Source of the DNA: Nonomuraea turcica
GTDB taxonomy: Bacteria > Actinomycetota > Actinomycetes > Streptosporangiales > Streptosporangiaceae
Direction of reading: 5' to 3'
DNA length: 64,000 nucleotides
NCBI RefSeq assembly: GCF_030718205.1
Contig: NZ_JAUZQF010000022.1
Span: forward strand, 124,001 to 188,000
Shown: positions 1 through 8,510 of the stretch, in pieces
How the letters are laid out: every line of letters begins with the position of its first letter
How positions within the stretch are numbered: the first letter of the stretch is position 1
Program-made: the position numbers and the translations under genes
Notes under the pieces: generated by a model
Database searches by the model: none
Told to the model about the DNA's origin: nothing
What the model saw: the letters and a program-made list of their open reading frames with translations, nothing else

Positions 1-1772
1 ACACCACCCCGGAAACGGGGCGGATCACCGCCAGCAACCCGTGCAGTGAATACGTCCACCTGGACAATTCCTCCTGCAACCTGGCCAGCATCAACCTGCT
101 GAAGTTCCTGAAGGACGACAACTCCTTCAACGTCGCCGACTTCGTCAAGCTGACCGAGCTGATCATCACCGCGATGGACATCTCGATCACGTTCGCCGAC
201 TTCCCGACCGAGAAGATCGGCGAGACCACGCGGGCGTACCGGCAGCTCGGCATCGGTTACGCCAACCTGGGCGCGCTGCTGATGGCGACCGGCCATGCTT
301 ATGACTCCGACGGGGGTCGTGCCGTGGCGGGGGCGATCACGTCGCTGATGACCGGTGTGTCCTACCGCCGCAGCGCCGAACTGGCGGGGGTCGTGGGGCC
401 GTACGACGGATATGCCAGGAACGCCGAGCCGCACAAGCGCGTCATGCGCAAGCACTCGGCGGCGAACGACTCCATGCGCACGATCGGCTCGATGGACGCC
501 AAGATCCACGCTGAGGCGTCGCGCCAGTGGGCGGAGTGCCTCAAGCTCGGCGAGAAGAACGGCTACCGCAACGCCCAGGCCAGCCTCCTGGCGCCGACCG
601 GCACGATCGGGCTCATGATGGACTGCGACACGACCGGCATCGAGCCGGACCTGGCGCTGGTCAAGTTCAAGAAGCTCGTCGGCGGCGGCTCCATGCAGAT
701 CGTCAACCAGACGATCCCGCGGGCGCTCAAGCAGCTCGGCTACCAGCAGGAGCAGATCGAGGCCGTCGTCGAGTACATCGCCGAGCACAGCCATGTCATC
801 GACGCGCCCGGCCTGCGCAAGGAGCACTACGAGGTATTCGACTGCGCGATGGGCGAGCGGGCGATCGCGCCGATGGGACACGTCCGCATGATGGCGGCCA
901 CCCAGCCGTTCCTGTCCGGCGCCATCTCCAAGACGGTCAACCTGCCCGAGTCGGCCACGATCGACGACATCGAGCAGGTCTACATGGAGGGCTGGACGCT
1001 CGGGCTCAAGGCGCTGGCCGTCTACCGCGACAACTGCAAGGTCGGCCAGCCGCTGTCGGCCGGCAACGGCGCCAAGAAGGAAGAGGCGGCCAAGGAGCCC
1101 GAGGTCAAGGTCATCGAGGTCAACCGGCCGACCCGGCGGCGCATGCCCAACCAGCGGCCGAGCATGACCACCCGCTTCACGGTGGGCGGCGCCAAGGGTT
1201 ACATGACCGCTTCGTCCTACCCCGATGACGGGCTCGGCGAGGTCTTCCTCAAGATGTCCAAGCAGGGTTCGACCCTGGCGGGCGTCATGGACGCGTTCTC
1301 CGTCGCGATCTCCATCGGGCTCCAGTACGGGGTGCCGCTGGAGACGTACATGAGCAAGTTCGTGAACATGCGGTTCGAGCCGGCGGGTATGACGGACGAC
1401 CCGGACATCCGGATGGCCACGTCGGTGATGGACTACATCTTCCGGCGCCTGGCCCTGGACCACCTGCCCTACGAGGAGCGGGCGGCCCTGGGTATCTTCT
1501 CGGCGGCCGAGCGGGCCGCGCAGCAGCGTGGGGAGGACCCGGCGGCGTTGCAGGAGACGGTGGACCGCGAGGCGCTGGCCCAGTCGGCGCCGATCGAGCA
1601 GAAGCCGAAGGAGATCCACCCGGTACCGGCGGCCCAGGAGGAGCTGACGCTGGAGAGCCACCAGCGCTTCACGGCTGACGCGCCGCTCTGCATGACCTGC
1701 GGCACCAAGATGCGTCCTGCCGGCAGCTGCTACGTCTGCGAGGGCTGCGGATCAACCAGCGGTTGCAGCTGA
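1..1772 (+). CDS. nrdJ: Vitamin B12-dependent (class II) ribonucleotide reductase, C-terminal part
   Basis: The frame is open from the left edge (in phase from base 3), giving the last 589 residues of an adenosylcobalamin-dependent ribonucleotide reductase, which makes deoxyribonucleotides for DNA synthesis and repair. The catalytic NPCSE motif lies at 36-50, followed by a CNLASINL segment that carries the partner cysteine of the active-site disulfide. The tail (about 1690-1769) is cysteine-rich, with CMTCG, CYVCEGCG and a final GC, as in actinobacterial NrdJ, where it serves zinc binding and re-reduction of the active site. The 5' end lies outside the window. A strong hairpin follows the stop codon. 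The family call is firm; only truncation by the window edge limits it. Confidence 0.97.
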   Translation, partial: TTPETGRITASNPCSEYVHLDNSSCNLASINLLKFLKDDNSFNVADFVKLTELIITAMDISITFADFPTEKIGETTRAYRQLGIGYANLGALLMATGHAYDSDGGRAVAGAITSLMTGVSYRRSAELAGVVGPYDGYARNAEPHKRVMRKHSAANDSMRTIGSMDAKIHAEASRQWAECLKLGEKNGYRNAQASLLAPTGTIGLMMDCDTTGIEPDLALVKFKKLVGGGSMQIVNQTIPRALKQLGYQQEQIEAVVEYIAEHSHVIDAPGLRKEHYEVFDCAMGERAIAPMGHVRMMAATQPFLSGAISKTVNLPESATIDDIEQVYMEGWTLGLKALAVYRDNCKVGQPLSAGNGAKKEEAAKEPEVKVIEVNRPTRRRMPNQRPSMTTRFTVGGAKGYMTASSYPDDGLGEVFLKMSKQGSTLAGVMDAFSVAISIGLQYGVPLETYMSKFVNMRFEPAGMTDDPDIRMATSVMDYIFRRLALDHLPYEERAALGIFSAAERAAQQRGEDPAALQETVDREALAQSAPIEQKPKEIHPVPAAQEELTLESHQRFTADAPLCMTCGTKMRPAGSCYVCEGCGSTSGCS

Positions 1773-1843
1773 CTCCCTGAAGTCCTCCGATCTAACCGGA
1801 ACTCGGCGCCTTGGCTGAGGTCTTGCTCATGCTGGGGTTACGA

Positions 1844-1871
1844 AGAGGCCCGGCCTTTTGGCCGGGCCTCT
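1844..1871 (+). terminator. Terminator after nrdJ
   Basis: A perfect 12-bp stem (AGAGGCCCGGCC / GGCCGGGCCTCT) with a TTTT loop lies about 70 nt after the nrdJ stop codon. There is no long U-tract, as is usual in high-GC actinomycetes. Confidence 0.8.
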
Positions 1872-1919
1872 CTGCTGGTGTGACCGACCCGCCATTAGGT
1901 GGGGGTTACTCCAGAGGAT

Positions 1920-1955
1920 CACCTGAAGATGTTTTCCTCATATAGACTTCAGGTG
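1920..1955 (+). promoter_or_regulatory. Inverted repeat around a -10-like element, upstream of a winged-helix regulator
   Basis: Perfect 9-bp arms, CACCTGAAG (1920-1928) and CTTCAGGTG (1947-1955), flank a TATAGA hexamer (1941-1946). The position just ahead of the regulator gene at 2005 fits an autoregulatory operator at its promoter. The repeat is seen directly; the function is inferred. Confidence 0.5.
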
Positions 1956-2004
1956 TGTGCCGGGGTTCTGGCTCTTCTCTGCTTGCCGAGGGACGGTCAC
2001 GGAC

Positions 2005-2331
2005 GTGGGTGACGCTGCTGACCGACGCTCCAGTTGGACATTTCTGACCAACCACGCCCGCGTGCTGCTGCTCATTGCGGCTGATCCGCAAGTGCGGGTC
2101 CGCGATATCGCCAAAAGCATCGGCATTACCGAACGAGCAGCCCAGAGCATCGTGACCGACCTGCTGGAGGCTGGCTATGTGGAGCGGGAGCGGGAGGGCC
2201 GGCGTAACCGCTATGCCATCCTTCCGGGCCGGCACCTGCGTCACCCCAGCCAAAGCACCATCCCTGTTCAAGCGATCATCGACCTGTTCGCCCGCTTCGG
2301 TTTGCCCGCCGGTGGCCCCGGTCCCCGCTGA
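2005..2331 (+). CDS. Winged helix-turn-helix (MarR-like) transcriptional regulator
   Basis: A protein of about 108 residues that is essentially one winged-helix DNA-binding domain. The conserved opening WTFLTNHARVLLLIA leads into the helix-turn-helix (RVRDIAKSIGITERAAQSIV), a linker DLLEAGYVERERE, and the wing GRRNRY. This layout is typical of a small actinobacterial family of one-domain MarR/ArsR-like regulators. The ligand and targets are unknown. I chose GTG 2005 because homologues begin just before the WTFLTNHAR segment; an in-frame GTG at 1957 would add 16 poorly conserved residues. An inverted repeat upstream suggests autoregulation, and a short hairpin with a T-run follows the gene. 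Confidence 0.8.
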   Translation: MGDAADRRSSWTFLTNHARVLLLIAADPQVRVRDIAKSIGITERAAQSIVTDLLEAGYVEREREGRRNRYAILPGRHLRHPSQSTIPVQAIIDLFARFGLPAGGPGPR

Positions 2332-2340
2332 GGACCGCCT

Positions 2341-2359
2341 TCCCGTTGGCGGGATTTTT
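2341..2359 (+). terminator. Short intrinsic terminator after the regulator
   Basis: TCCCG-TTGG-CGGGA followed directly by TTTTT, starting 10 nt after the stop codon. The stem is only 5 bp, but the T-run is unusual in this GC-rich DNA. Confidence 0.55.
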
Positions 2360-2528
2360 GCCTGGCCCACCCGCCACGGTGATGACGATGAGCAGGCCGG
2401 CGATCGTAGCGTGGATCTCACCCCAGGGAGATCAACAGCGGGGTGGAAGCCCGGCCCGGCCGACAGGCTGCGCATGGTTCATGGGCCGCTCCGGCGCGTG
2501 ATGCGGGAAAGAGGGGGTGAACCCGGCC

Positions 2529-3752
2529 ATGGACAAGGAGATCGTGGACCGGTCGGAGGGTTTCGGTGAGCGCCTGCTCGGCCTCCTGCTGGACAGGGCG
2601 CGGTTGTTGCCGCCGCAGCTGGTCGCTCCGCTGGTCGCGGAGGAAGTGGCCAGAATCGGCGGTCGTGATGTCTCCATTCTGCTCCAGGACTACGCCCAAG
2701 AGCTGCTGGTGCCGCTTCCGGGCAGGAAGCTGCACGTGGGCCGGCCCGAGCCGATCGTCGGTTCCCCCGCCGGCCGGGCCTTCCTGCGCGTAGATGTCGT
2801 CGAGGTTCCGCAGGCCCGCGGGGTACGGATGTACCTGCCCCTGCTGGACGGAAGCGATCAGGTGGGGGTGATGGCGCTGACCCTGGACGCCATCACCGAT
2901 GACGACCGGCGCCTGCTGCGCCGGCTCGCCGGGCTGGTCGCGGACATGCTGGTCACCAAAAACTGCTACACCGACCAGTTCTTCCTGGCCCGGCGCCGGG
3001 AGCCGATGAGTGTGTCCGCGGAGATCCAATGGAGCCTGCTGCCACCGCTGTCGATGTCCGTGCCGCAGGTCGAGGTGGCCGGCATGCTGGAGCCCGCCTA
3101 CCGCGTCGCCGGCGACAGCTTCGACTACGCCTTGAACGACGACATCCTGCACGTGGCTGTGATCGACGCGATGGGCCATGGCCTGGACGCCGCCTCGATG
3201 GCGACCATCGCCATCGGCGCCTACCGGCATGCCCGGCGCGTGTTCGTCAGCCTGGCCGAGAAGTACGCCTTCATGGACGATGCCGTCTCCCGGCAGTTCG
3301 GGCCCGACCACTTCGTCACGGCGCAACTGATGCACCTGAACATCACCACCGGTGAGCTGGAGCTGGTCAACGCGGGCCACCCCGCGCCGCTGCTGATCCG
3401 CGATGGCCGGGTCGTGTGCAAGCTGGAGAGCGCGACGACGTTGCCCGTCGGCTTCGGCGGTGAGGAGCCCCGAATCGCAAAGCACCTGCTCCAGCGGGGC
3501 GACCGGGTGCTGTGCTACACCGACGGCATCATCGAGGAGCACGTCACCGGCGGGGAGCCGTTCGGTGAGGAACGCCTCATCCGCTGCGTCGACCGTCTGG
3601 GGGAAGAGCCGCCGGCGGGGGTGCGGGCGGATCTGCGCCGGCTCTCCCACACCCTGATGGGGGAACGAGGCCGGCGCACCAGCGACGACGCCACCCTTTT
3701 CATGATCGAGTGGCACGGGGGTGCCGCTGATCACCTCGCGGTGCTTGACTGA
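2529..3752 (+). CDS. SpoIIE/PP2C-family serine/threonine phosphatase
   Basis: About 407 residues. The N-terminal ~160 residues form a GAF-like sensor region. The C-terminal half is a PP2C-type SpoIIE phosphatase domain, with metal-binding aspartates in AGDSFDYAL and VIDAMGHGLDA, then VNAGHPAPLLI, LCYTDGIIEE and a late SDDAT segment. Such proteins dephosphorylate anti-anti-sigma (STAS) proteins in partner-switching stress responses, but no STAS or anti-sigma gene is nearby, so the partner is unknown. The start is uncertain: ATG 2529 has a G-rich Shine-Dalgarno sequence about 11 nt upstream, whereas GTG 2517 lies directly on that sequence. No membrane segments are evident, so it is probably cytoplasmic. 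Confidence 0.88.
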   Translation: MDKEIVDRSEGFGERLLGLLLDRARLLPPQLVAPLVAEEVARIGGRDVSILLQDYAQELLVPLPGRKLHVGRPEPIVGSPAGRAFLRVDVVEVPQARGVRMYLPLLDGSDQVGVMALTLDAITDDDRRLLRRLAGLVADMLVTKNCYTDQFFLARRREPMSVSAEIQWSLLPPLSMSVPQVEVAGMLEPAYRVAGDSFDYALNDDILHVAVIDAMGHGLDAASMATIAIGAYRHARRVFVSLAEKYAFMDDAVSRQFGPDHFVTAQLMHLNITTGELELVNAGHPAPLLIRDGRVVCKLESATTLPVGFGGEEPRIAKHLLQRGDRVLCYTDGIIEEHVTGGEPFGEERLIRCVDRLGEEPPAGVRADLRRLSHTLMGERGRRTSDDATLFMIEWHGGAADHLAVLD

Positions 3753-3971
3753 GCAGCCCCGATCGGTGTTCGCCGTACGTGACCGTCGACCCAGATCCGG
3801 ACCCCACTCACTGGCCGGGGAGTCGCGTTCTGGCTGGTGCGCCACTAGCGGGACGAGATCAATCTCGACGACAGCGACGGCATCACCCGGTATGACTCCT
3901 AGCGACGCAGAACTCGTTGCCTTCAGAGCGGCTCGCCTGCCACGATCCCCTGCGGGTCGGCCGTCCGGACA

Positions 3972-4799
3972 TCAGGTGTCCAGCAACTCGTGTAGCACGT
4001 CCGGCTTGTTGGTGATGATGCCATCCACCCGGTAGGTCAGCATTCGGCGCATGACGTCGGGGTTGTCCACCGTCCAGGTGAGGACCTGCATGCCGAGGCC
4101 GTGGACGCGGCGCACGTAGGACGCCGTGAGCGTGGTGTACGGCGGGTTGATCTGGTCGGCGAACGTTGCCAGCTCGGGCAGCTCGGCGGTGGAGGGTGTG
4201 CCGAGGAGCCCGATCGGCACATCCGGCAGCAGCCGGTGGAACCTTCGCATCGACTCGAAGGTGAACGACTGCACCACCAGCCGCCCCGGCGCGAGCCAGC
4301 TCGAGTGGCGGCGCAGCTCGTCGGCGATGCGCTGCTCGATCCCCGGATAGAGCTCCGGCTTCTTGACCTCCAGCAGCAGGCCAATGCCGGAGCCGCTCAT
4401 CGCGCGGAGCGCCTCGCCCAGCGTGGGCACCGGCTCGCCGGCGTACTCGTCGCTGAACCAGGAGCCGGCGTCCAGCTTGCGGATCTGCGCGAGCGTGAGG
4501 TCGCCGACGTTCCACGGCGACAGACCGGGGAAGACGCGCTCCACGTTGGTGGTGCGGGACAGGGTGGTGTCGTGCATGAGGACCAGCTCGTGGTCCTTGG
4601 TCTCCTGGACGTCGAGCTCGAACATGTCGGCCCGCTGCTTGCCTGCCAGCTCGAAGGCGGCGATCGTGTTCTCGGGAGCGTACGCGGACGCGCCTCGGTG
4701 TGCGACATTGAGCACCGCCGGGGCGGCGGTGGCCGCGGTGGCGGGGGCTGCGAGAGCGGACAGGGCGGTGGCCAGGACGAGCACCAGACATCGGAACAT
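3972..4799 (-). CDS. Secreted glycerophosphodiester phosphodiesterase
   Basis: A 275-residue protein with a Sec-type signal peptide (hydrophobic core LVLVLATALSALA, probable cleavage after an AXA motif near residue 25). The mature part is a GDPD TIM barrel: NVAHRGASAYAPENT carries the catalytic His and metal Glu, ELDVQ the metal acidic residues, and LMHDTTLSRTT the second catalytic His; LLLEVKKPE follows. The enzyme hydrolyses deacylated phospholipids or teichoic-acid-type glycerophosphodiesters to glycerol-3-phosphate and an alcohol, outside the membrane. The ATG is preceded by a clear GAGGAG. It is divergent from the MFS gene at 4962 and has no obvious operon partner. Confidence 0.92.
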   Translation of the reverse strand: MFRCLVLVLATALSALAAPATAATAAPAVLNVAHRGASAYAPENTIAAFELAGKQRADMFELDVQETKDHELVLMHDTTLSRTTNVERVFPGLSPWNVGDLTLAQIRKLDAGSWFSDEYAGEPVPTLGEALRAMSGSGIGLLLEVKKPELYPGIEQRIADELRRHSSWLAPGRLVVQSFTFESMRRFHRLLPDVPIGLLGTPSTAELPELATFADQINPPYTTLTASYVRRVHGLGMQVLTWTVDNPDVMRRMLTYRVDGIITNKPDVLHELLDT

Positions 4800-4948
4800 G
4801 GGTCTCCTCAGGTGGAGAGGGGCCTACGGACCGACGGTGACAAGATTGCATGACCAACAGTTGAGAGAAGAGTAGACCCACGGTGCCGGGGTGATGAGCA
4901 AACGACACGCCCGGACGGGGCAAGGGGGATCACGCCGCGACGACGATC

Positions 4949-4961
4949 TAGCCTGAATGTC
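4949..4961 (+). promoter_or_regulatory. -10 element of a probable leaderless promoter (MFS gene)
   Basis: TAGCCT (4949-4954) ends 7 nt before GTG 4962, and there is no Shine-Dalgarno sequence. A TANNNT box 6-7 nt before the start codon is the usual signature of leaderless actinobacterial transcripts. No convincing -35 box is visible. Confidence 0.5.
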
Positions 4962-6356
4962 GTGAGATCTGCCGGTACGCTGGTCATCCTCCTCTCCGCA
5001 TGGTTCATGGCCCAGTTCGACTTCTTCGTCGTCAACGTGGCCGCCCCCTCCATCGAGCACGACCTGCACACCGGCCCCGCCGCCCTCGAGCTGATCGTCG
5101 GCGGCTACGCCTTCACGTACGCGGCCGGCATGATCACCGGGGGCCGGTTGGGCGACCGCTACGGCTACCGGCGCCTGTTTATCTGGGGCGTGGCCGCGTT
5201 CACCGTCGCCTCGGTGTTGTGCGGGATCGCCGTGAACCCGGCCCAGCTGGTCGCCGCCCGCCTCCTGCAGGGCCTGGCGGGCGCGGCGATGGTGCCGCAG
5301 GTGCTGGCCACGATCTCGGCCGTCTACCCGCCGGGGGAGCGGAGCAGAGCCGTCGGCTGGTACGGCGCGGTCGGCGGTCTGGGCTCGATCGCCGGGCAGG
5401 TGCTGGGCGGGCTGCTGCTGACGGCCGACGTGTTCGGCCTCGGCTGGCGGATCGTCTTCCTCATCAACCTGCCTGTCGGCCTGGTCGTCGTGCCGCTGGC
5501 CGCGTGGCTGCTGCCGCACGTCGACACGGCCCGCCGGCCGAAGCTGGACCTGCCGGGCGCGGCGGGCCTGGCCGCGGGTCTGGCGCTGGTGCTGGTGCCG
5601 CTCGGCCTCGGTAACAGCCTGGGCTGGCCCGCCTGGACCTGGGTCAGCATGGCGGCGAGCGTCCCGGTGTTCGCGCTGACCTGGCGGTGGCAGCGGCTGC
5701 TCGGGGCGCGCGGCGGGCAGCCGGTGCTCGACCTGGCGCTGCTCAAGGTTCACTCCTACCTGGCGGGCGTCGGGTCGATCGTGGCCTTCATGGCGTACTT
5801 CGCCGCGTTCATGTTCACGCTGACGTTGCTGCTGCAGGGCGGGATGGGGCTGACGGCGTTCCAGGCGGGGCTGGCGTTCGCGCCGATGGGGGTGCTGTTC
5901 TCAGTTACCTCGGTGCTCGGGACGCGGCTGGTCGGGAGGTACGGGCTGATCGTCGTCATGATCGGCGGCACGGTCACGGCGCTCGGGCTCGGCCTGCTGG
6001 TGGCCGCGGCCGGGCTCGGGCTGCCGTACGTCATGGCCGCGCTCGTGCTCGTCGGCGCCGGCAACGGCCTGATCCTGCCGCAGCTCATCGGGGCGGCGCT
6101 GGTGGAGGTCGAGCCGCACCAGGCCGGCATCGGCTCCGGCATGCTGAGCACGGCGCAGCAGTTCGCGGGGGCCGGCGGGGTGGCGGTGATAGGGGCGGTG
6201 TTCTTCGCGGTCGCGCGGCACGGCGGCCACGTGGCGGCCATGCGCTGGTCGGCCGCCATCGACCTGGGACTCGTGCTGATCGTGATCGCGACCGTGGCCT
6301 ACAACAGGAGCCGGGCTAGAGGCCGAGTGCGGTCCCGTACAGGCGTGACGCCCTGA
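4962..6356 (+). CDS. MFS drug-efflux transporter, DHA2 (EmrB/QacA-like) subfamily
   Basis: A 464-residue membrane protein with about 14 hydrophobic segments. It has the early motif FFVVNVAAPSIEHDL (DHA2 motif D1), the loop-2/3 motif GGRLGDRYGYRR (MFS motif A) and GWRIVFLINLPVGL (motif C region). These proton-driven antiporters export hydrophobic or cationic drugs and antibiotics. The substrate cannot be told from sequence, and no regulator is adjacent. The 3' end overlaps the convergent flavoprotein gene by 41 nt. Translation is probably leaderless from GTG 4962. Confidence 0.92.
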   Translation: MRSAGTLVILLSAWFMAQFDFFVVNVAAPSIEHDLHTGPAALELIVGGYAFTYAAGMITGGRLGDRYGYRRLFIWGVAAFTVASVLCGIAVNPAQLVAARLLQGLAGAAMVPQVLATISAVYPPGERSRAVGWYGAVGGLGSIAGQVLGGLLLTADVFGLGWRIVFLINLPVGLVVVPLAAWLLPHVDTARRPKLDLPGAAGLAAGLALVLVPLGLGNSLGWPAWTWVSMAASVPVFALTWRWQRLLGARGGQPVLDLALLKVHSYLAGVGSIVAFMAYFAAFMFTLTLLLQGGMGLTAFQAGLAFAPMGVLFSVTSVLGTRLVGRYGLIVVMIGGTVTALGLGLLVAAAGLGLPYVMAALVLVGAGNGLILPQLIGAALVEVEPHQAGIGSGMLSTAQQFAGAGGVAVIGAVFFAVARHGGHVAAMRWSAAIDLGLVLIVIATVAYNRSRARGRVRSRTGVTP

Positions 6357-6786
6357 GCCTGATCACCAGCCGCCGGTCGGTCACCATCTGCCGCAGGAAC
6401 GCCGCCTCGTCGGTCAGGCCCGTCTGCATGGCGAGCAGCTCCATGCCCACTTCGTCCCCGGGCTCCGTGGTCACCGGCGACAGCTCCGCCTCGCCCTCGG
6501 CCACGGCGTACGACCAGAAGTCGTTGCTGGTCACGTAGAGAGCGCAGAGCGGGTCCTTGTGCAGATCCCGCACTTTGAGCCGGTCGGCGATGGTCGAGAT
6601 CCGCACCACGCGCTGGCCCGGGTCCCACGTGTAGAGGACGGTGGACAGGTGGGGGTGGCCGCTGCTCTTGTTGGTGGCCAGCGCGCCGAAACGCTGCTGC
6701 GCCAGCAGCAGCGTCATCTCCTCGTCCGTCAGCGACCTCAGTCCCGCGCCCGGTTCGATTTCCTGCGGCACCTCATCGTCCTCCAT
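6316..6786 (-). CDS. PPOX-class split-barrel flavin/F420-dependent protein
   Basis: A 156-residue protein of the pyridoxamine-phosphate-oxidase-like split-barrel fold. The landmarks are the barrel strand FGALATNKSSGHPHLSTVLY, VVRISTIADRLKVRDLHKDP (cofactor-phosphate binding and the conserved RD..KDP turn), LYVTSNDFWSYAVAEGEAEL, and a C-terminal RLVIRLRASRLYG strand. In actinomycetes such proteins bind F420 or FMN and reduce diverse substrates. The actual cofactor and substrate are not evident. It probably shares a transcript with the SnoaL-like gene 16 nt upstream (start 7201). Its stop lies 41 nt inside the convergent MFS gene. Confidence 0.85.
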   Translation of the reverse strand: MEDDEVPQEIEPGAGLRSLTDEEMTLLLAQQRFGALATNKSSGHPHLSTVLYTWDPGQRVVRISTIADRLKVRDLHKDPLCALYVTSNDFWSYAVAEGEAELSPVTTEPGDEVGMELLAMQTGLTDEAAFLRQMVTDRRLVIRLRASRLYGTALGL

Positions 6787-6802
6787 CGGGGTTGGGGACG
6801 AT

Positions 6803-7201
6803 TCACCCTATCCCAAGCTGCCGGTTGAACGTCTGGGCGTCCGAGATCACCCAGTATTCGGCGAACTTGTCGCCGTCGGCTCGCAGGATGTCGTGGCCGC
6901 TGAAGGCCACCCACGTCCCCGCCGCGGCGCTCGCGCCGGGCAGACCGCCCCGGTAGGCGCCGCTGAACGTCCACCGCGCCGCCACCCGGTCCCCGTCCAC
7001 GATCGGGCCCACGTCCAGCGTGACCTTGACGTCGTCGAAGGGCGCGTGCCCTTGTCGCAGCGCCTCCACCAGCCCATCGGATCCGTGCACGTCCATGCCG
7101 GGCCAGTGGCCGACGAAGCCGGGGGTGACGAGGTCGTGGGCGAGCTTGAAGTCTCCGTTCCACATCTCGAGCAGCCAGCGCTCGTACAGTTCCGCGATCA
7201 T
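6803..7201 (-). CDS. SnoaL-like (ester cyclase/NTF2-fold) protein
   Basis: A 132-residue protein of the NTF2-like superfamily, closest in pattern to SnoaL-type polyketide cyclases and 'ester cyclases'. It opens with an alpha-helical segment ending in [22 protein letters not shown], followed by [16 protein letters not shown], a beta strand [16 protein letters not shown], and the terminal [17 protein letters not shown], which in the family lines the pocket. Most such stand-alone proteins have no proven reaction. It lies just upstream of the split-barrel gene and is divergent from the amidohydrolase, with only 37 nt between. The Shine-Dalgarno sequence is weak. Confidence 0.75.
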   Translation of the reverse strand: MIAELYERWLLEMWNGDFKLAHDLVTPGFVGHWPGMDVHGSDGLVEALRQGHAPFDDVKVTLDVGPIVDGDRVAARWTFSGAYRGGLPGASAAAGTWVAFSGHDILRADGDKFAEYWVISDAQTFNRQLGIG

Positions 7202-7238
7202 TCAGGCCTGCTACCCATTGCCCGATAAGTTACGAGTC

Positions 7239-8450
7239 GTGAATTTTGCTATTACTGGCGGATATGTCGTGCCCGTTGACAGTGCCCCCATCGACGGTGG
7301 CGTCGTTCTCATCGTGAACGGGAGGATCGCCGAGGTCGGCGCGGACGTGCGGATCCCCGACGGCTTCGAGGTCGTGGACGCCGCGGGCGGCTGGGTGCTG
7401 CCCGGCTTCGTCGAGGCCCACGGCCACCTGGGCGTGCACGAGGAGGCCGAGGGATGGGCCGGCAGCGACACCAACGAGATGACCGACCCCAACGGCGCCC
7501 GCCTGCGTGCACTCGACGCGATCAACCCGGCCGACCTCGCCTTCGCCGACGCCCTCTCCGGCGGCGTGACGACCGCCGTGATCAAGCCGGGCTCCGGCAA
7601 CCCCATCGGCGGCCAGACGGTCGCGGTCAAGTGCTGGGGCAGGACGGTCGACGAGATGCTGATCAAGGAGCCGGTGAGCGTCAAGAGCGCGCTCGGCGAG
7701 AACCCCAAGCGTGTGTACGGCGACCAGAAGAAGCTGCCCTCCACCCGCCAGGGGGTCGCGGCGGTGATCCGCGACGCGTTCATGAAGGCCCAGGACTACA
7801 AGGCCAGGAAGGCCGCCGCGGCGGACGAGGGCAAGCCGTTCGACCGTGACGGCACGTTGGAGGTCCTGGTCCGCGTGCTGGACGGCGAGCTGCCGTGGTG
7901 CCAGCACACGCATCGGGCCGACGACATCGCCACCGCGCTGCGGCTGGCGGCCGAGTTCGGCTACCGCCTGGTGATCAACCACGGCACCGAAGGGCACCTG
8001 CTGGCCGACACGCTGGCCGCCAGGAACGTCCCCGTGATCATCGGGCCGCTCTTCACCAGCCGGTCGAAGGTCGAGCTGCGGCAGCGCTCGCTCCGCAACC
8101 CCGGCATCCTGGCGCGGGCCGGGGTCGAGCTAGCCATCACCACCGACCATCCCGTCGTGCCGATCCACTTCCTCGTCCACCAGGCCACGCTGGCGGTCAA
8201 GGACGGACTCGACCGCGACGCCGCGCTGCGGTCGATCACCGTGAACCCGGCCCGCATCATGGGCATCGACGACCGGGTCGGCGCGCTGCGGCCGGGGCTC
8301 GACGGCGACGTGGTCATCTGGTCCGGGGATCCGCTGGACGTCATGAGCCGGGCGCTGAGAGTGTTCATTTCCGGCCGGGAGGTGTATTCGTACACGGAGG
8401 GTGAGCCCATCGTGGCGGATCCGTACTACCGAGATTCAAGTCATCGTTAA
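7239..8450 (+). CDS. Amidohydrolase-superfamily metal-dependent hydrolase
   Basis: A protein of about 403 residues with the imidazolonepropionase/dihydroorotase-like amidohydrolase fold. An N-terminal beta-sandwich strand ([15 protein letters not shown]) precedes the metal motif [10 protein letters not shown] (HxH). Further ligands are in [18 protein letters not shown] and the aspartate in ITTDHPVVP, and the family C-terminus [20 protein letters not shown] is present. It should hydrolyse a C-N bond of a cyclic or amide substrate, which is not identifiable here. The start is GTG 7239, 7 nt after TAAGTT (7226-7231), so it is probably leaderless. Longer upstream reading would run into the divergent SnoaL-like gene. 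Confidence 0.87.
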   Translation: MNFAITGGYVVPVDSAPIDGGVVLIVNGRIAEVGADVRIPDGFEVVDAAGGWVLPGFVEAHGHLGVHEEAEGWAGSDTNEMTDPNGARLRALDAINPADLAFADALSGGVTTAVIKPGSGNPIGGQTVAVKCWGRTVDEMLIKEPVSVKSALGENPKRVYGDQKKLPSTRQGVAAVIRDAFMKAQDYKARKAAAADEGKPFDRDGTLEVLVRVLDGELPWCQHTHRADDIATALRLAAEFGYRLVINHGTEGHLLADTLAARNVPVIIGPLFTSRSKVELRQRSLRNPGILARAGVELAITTDHPVVPIHFLVHQATLAVKDGLDRDAALRSITVNPARIMGIDDRVGALRPGLDGDVVIWSGDPLDVMSRALRVFISGREVYSYTEGEPIVADPYYRDSSHR

Positions 8451-8510
8451 GCGTCTGTAGATGCGCGGCGCGCATAGTGGGCGGATCAGACGGGAAGAGA
8501 GGCGCCAACC

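Noticed and set aside
2418-3845. 475-codon minus-strand ORF opposite the SpoIIE phosphatase
   Set aside because: Shadow frame; the plus strand encodes a complete phosphatase domain.
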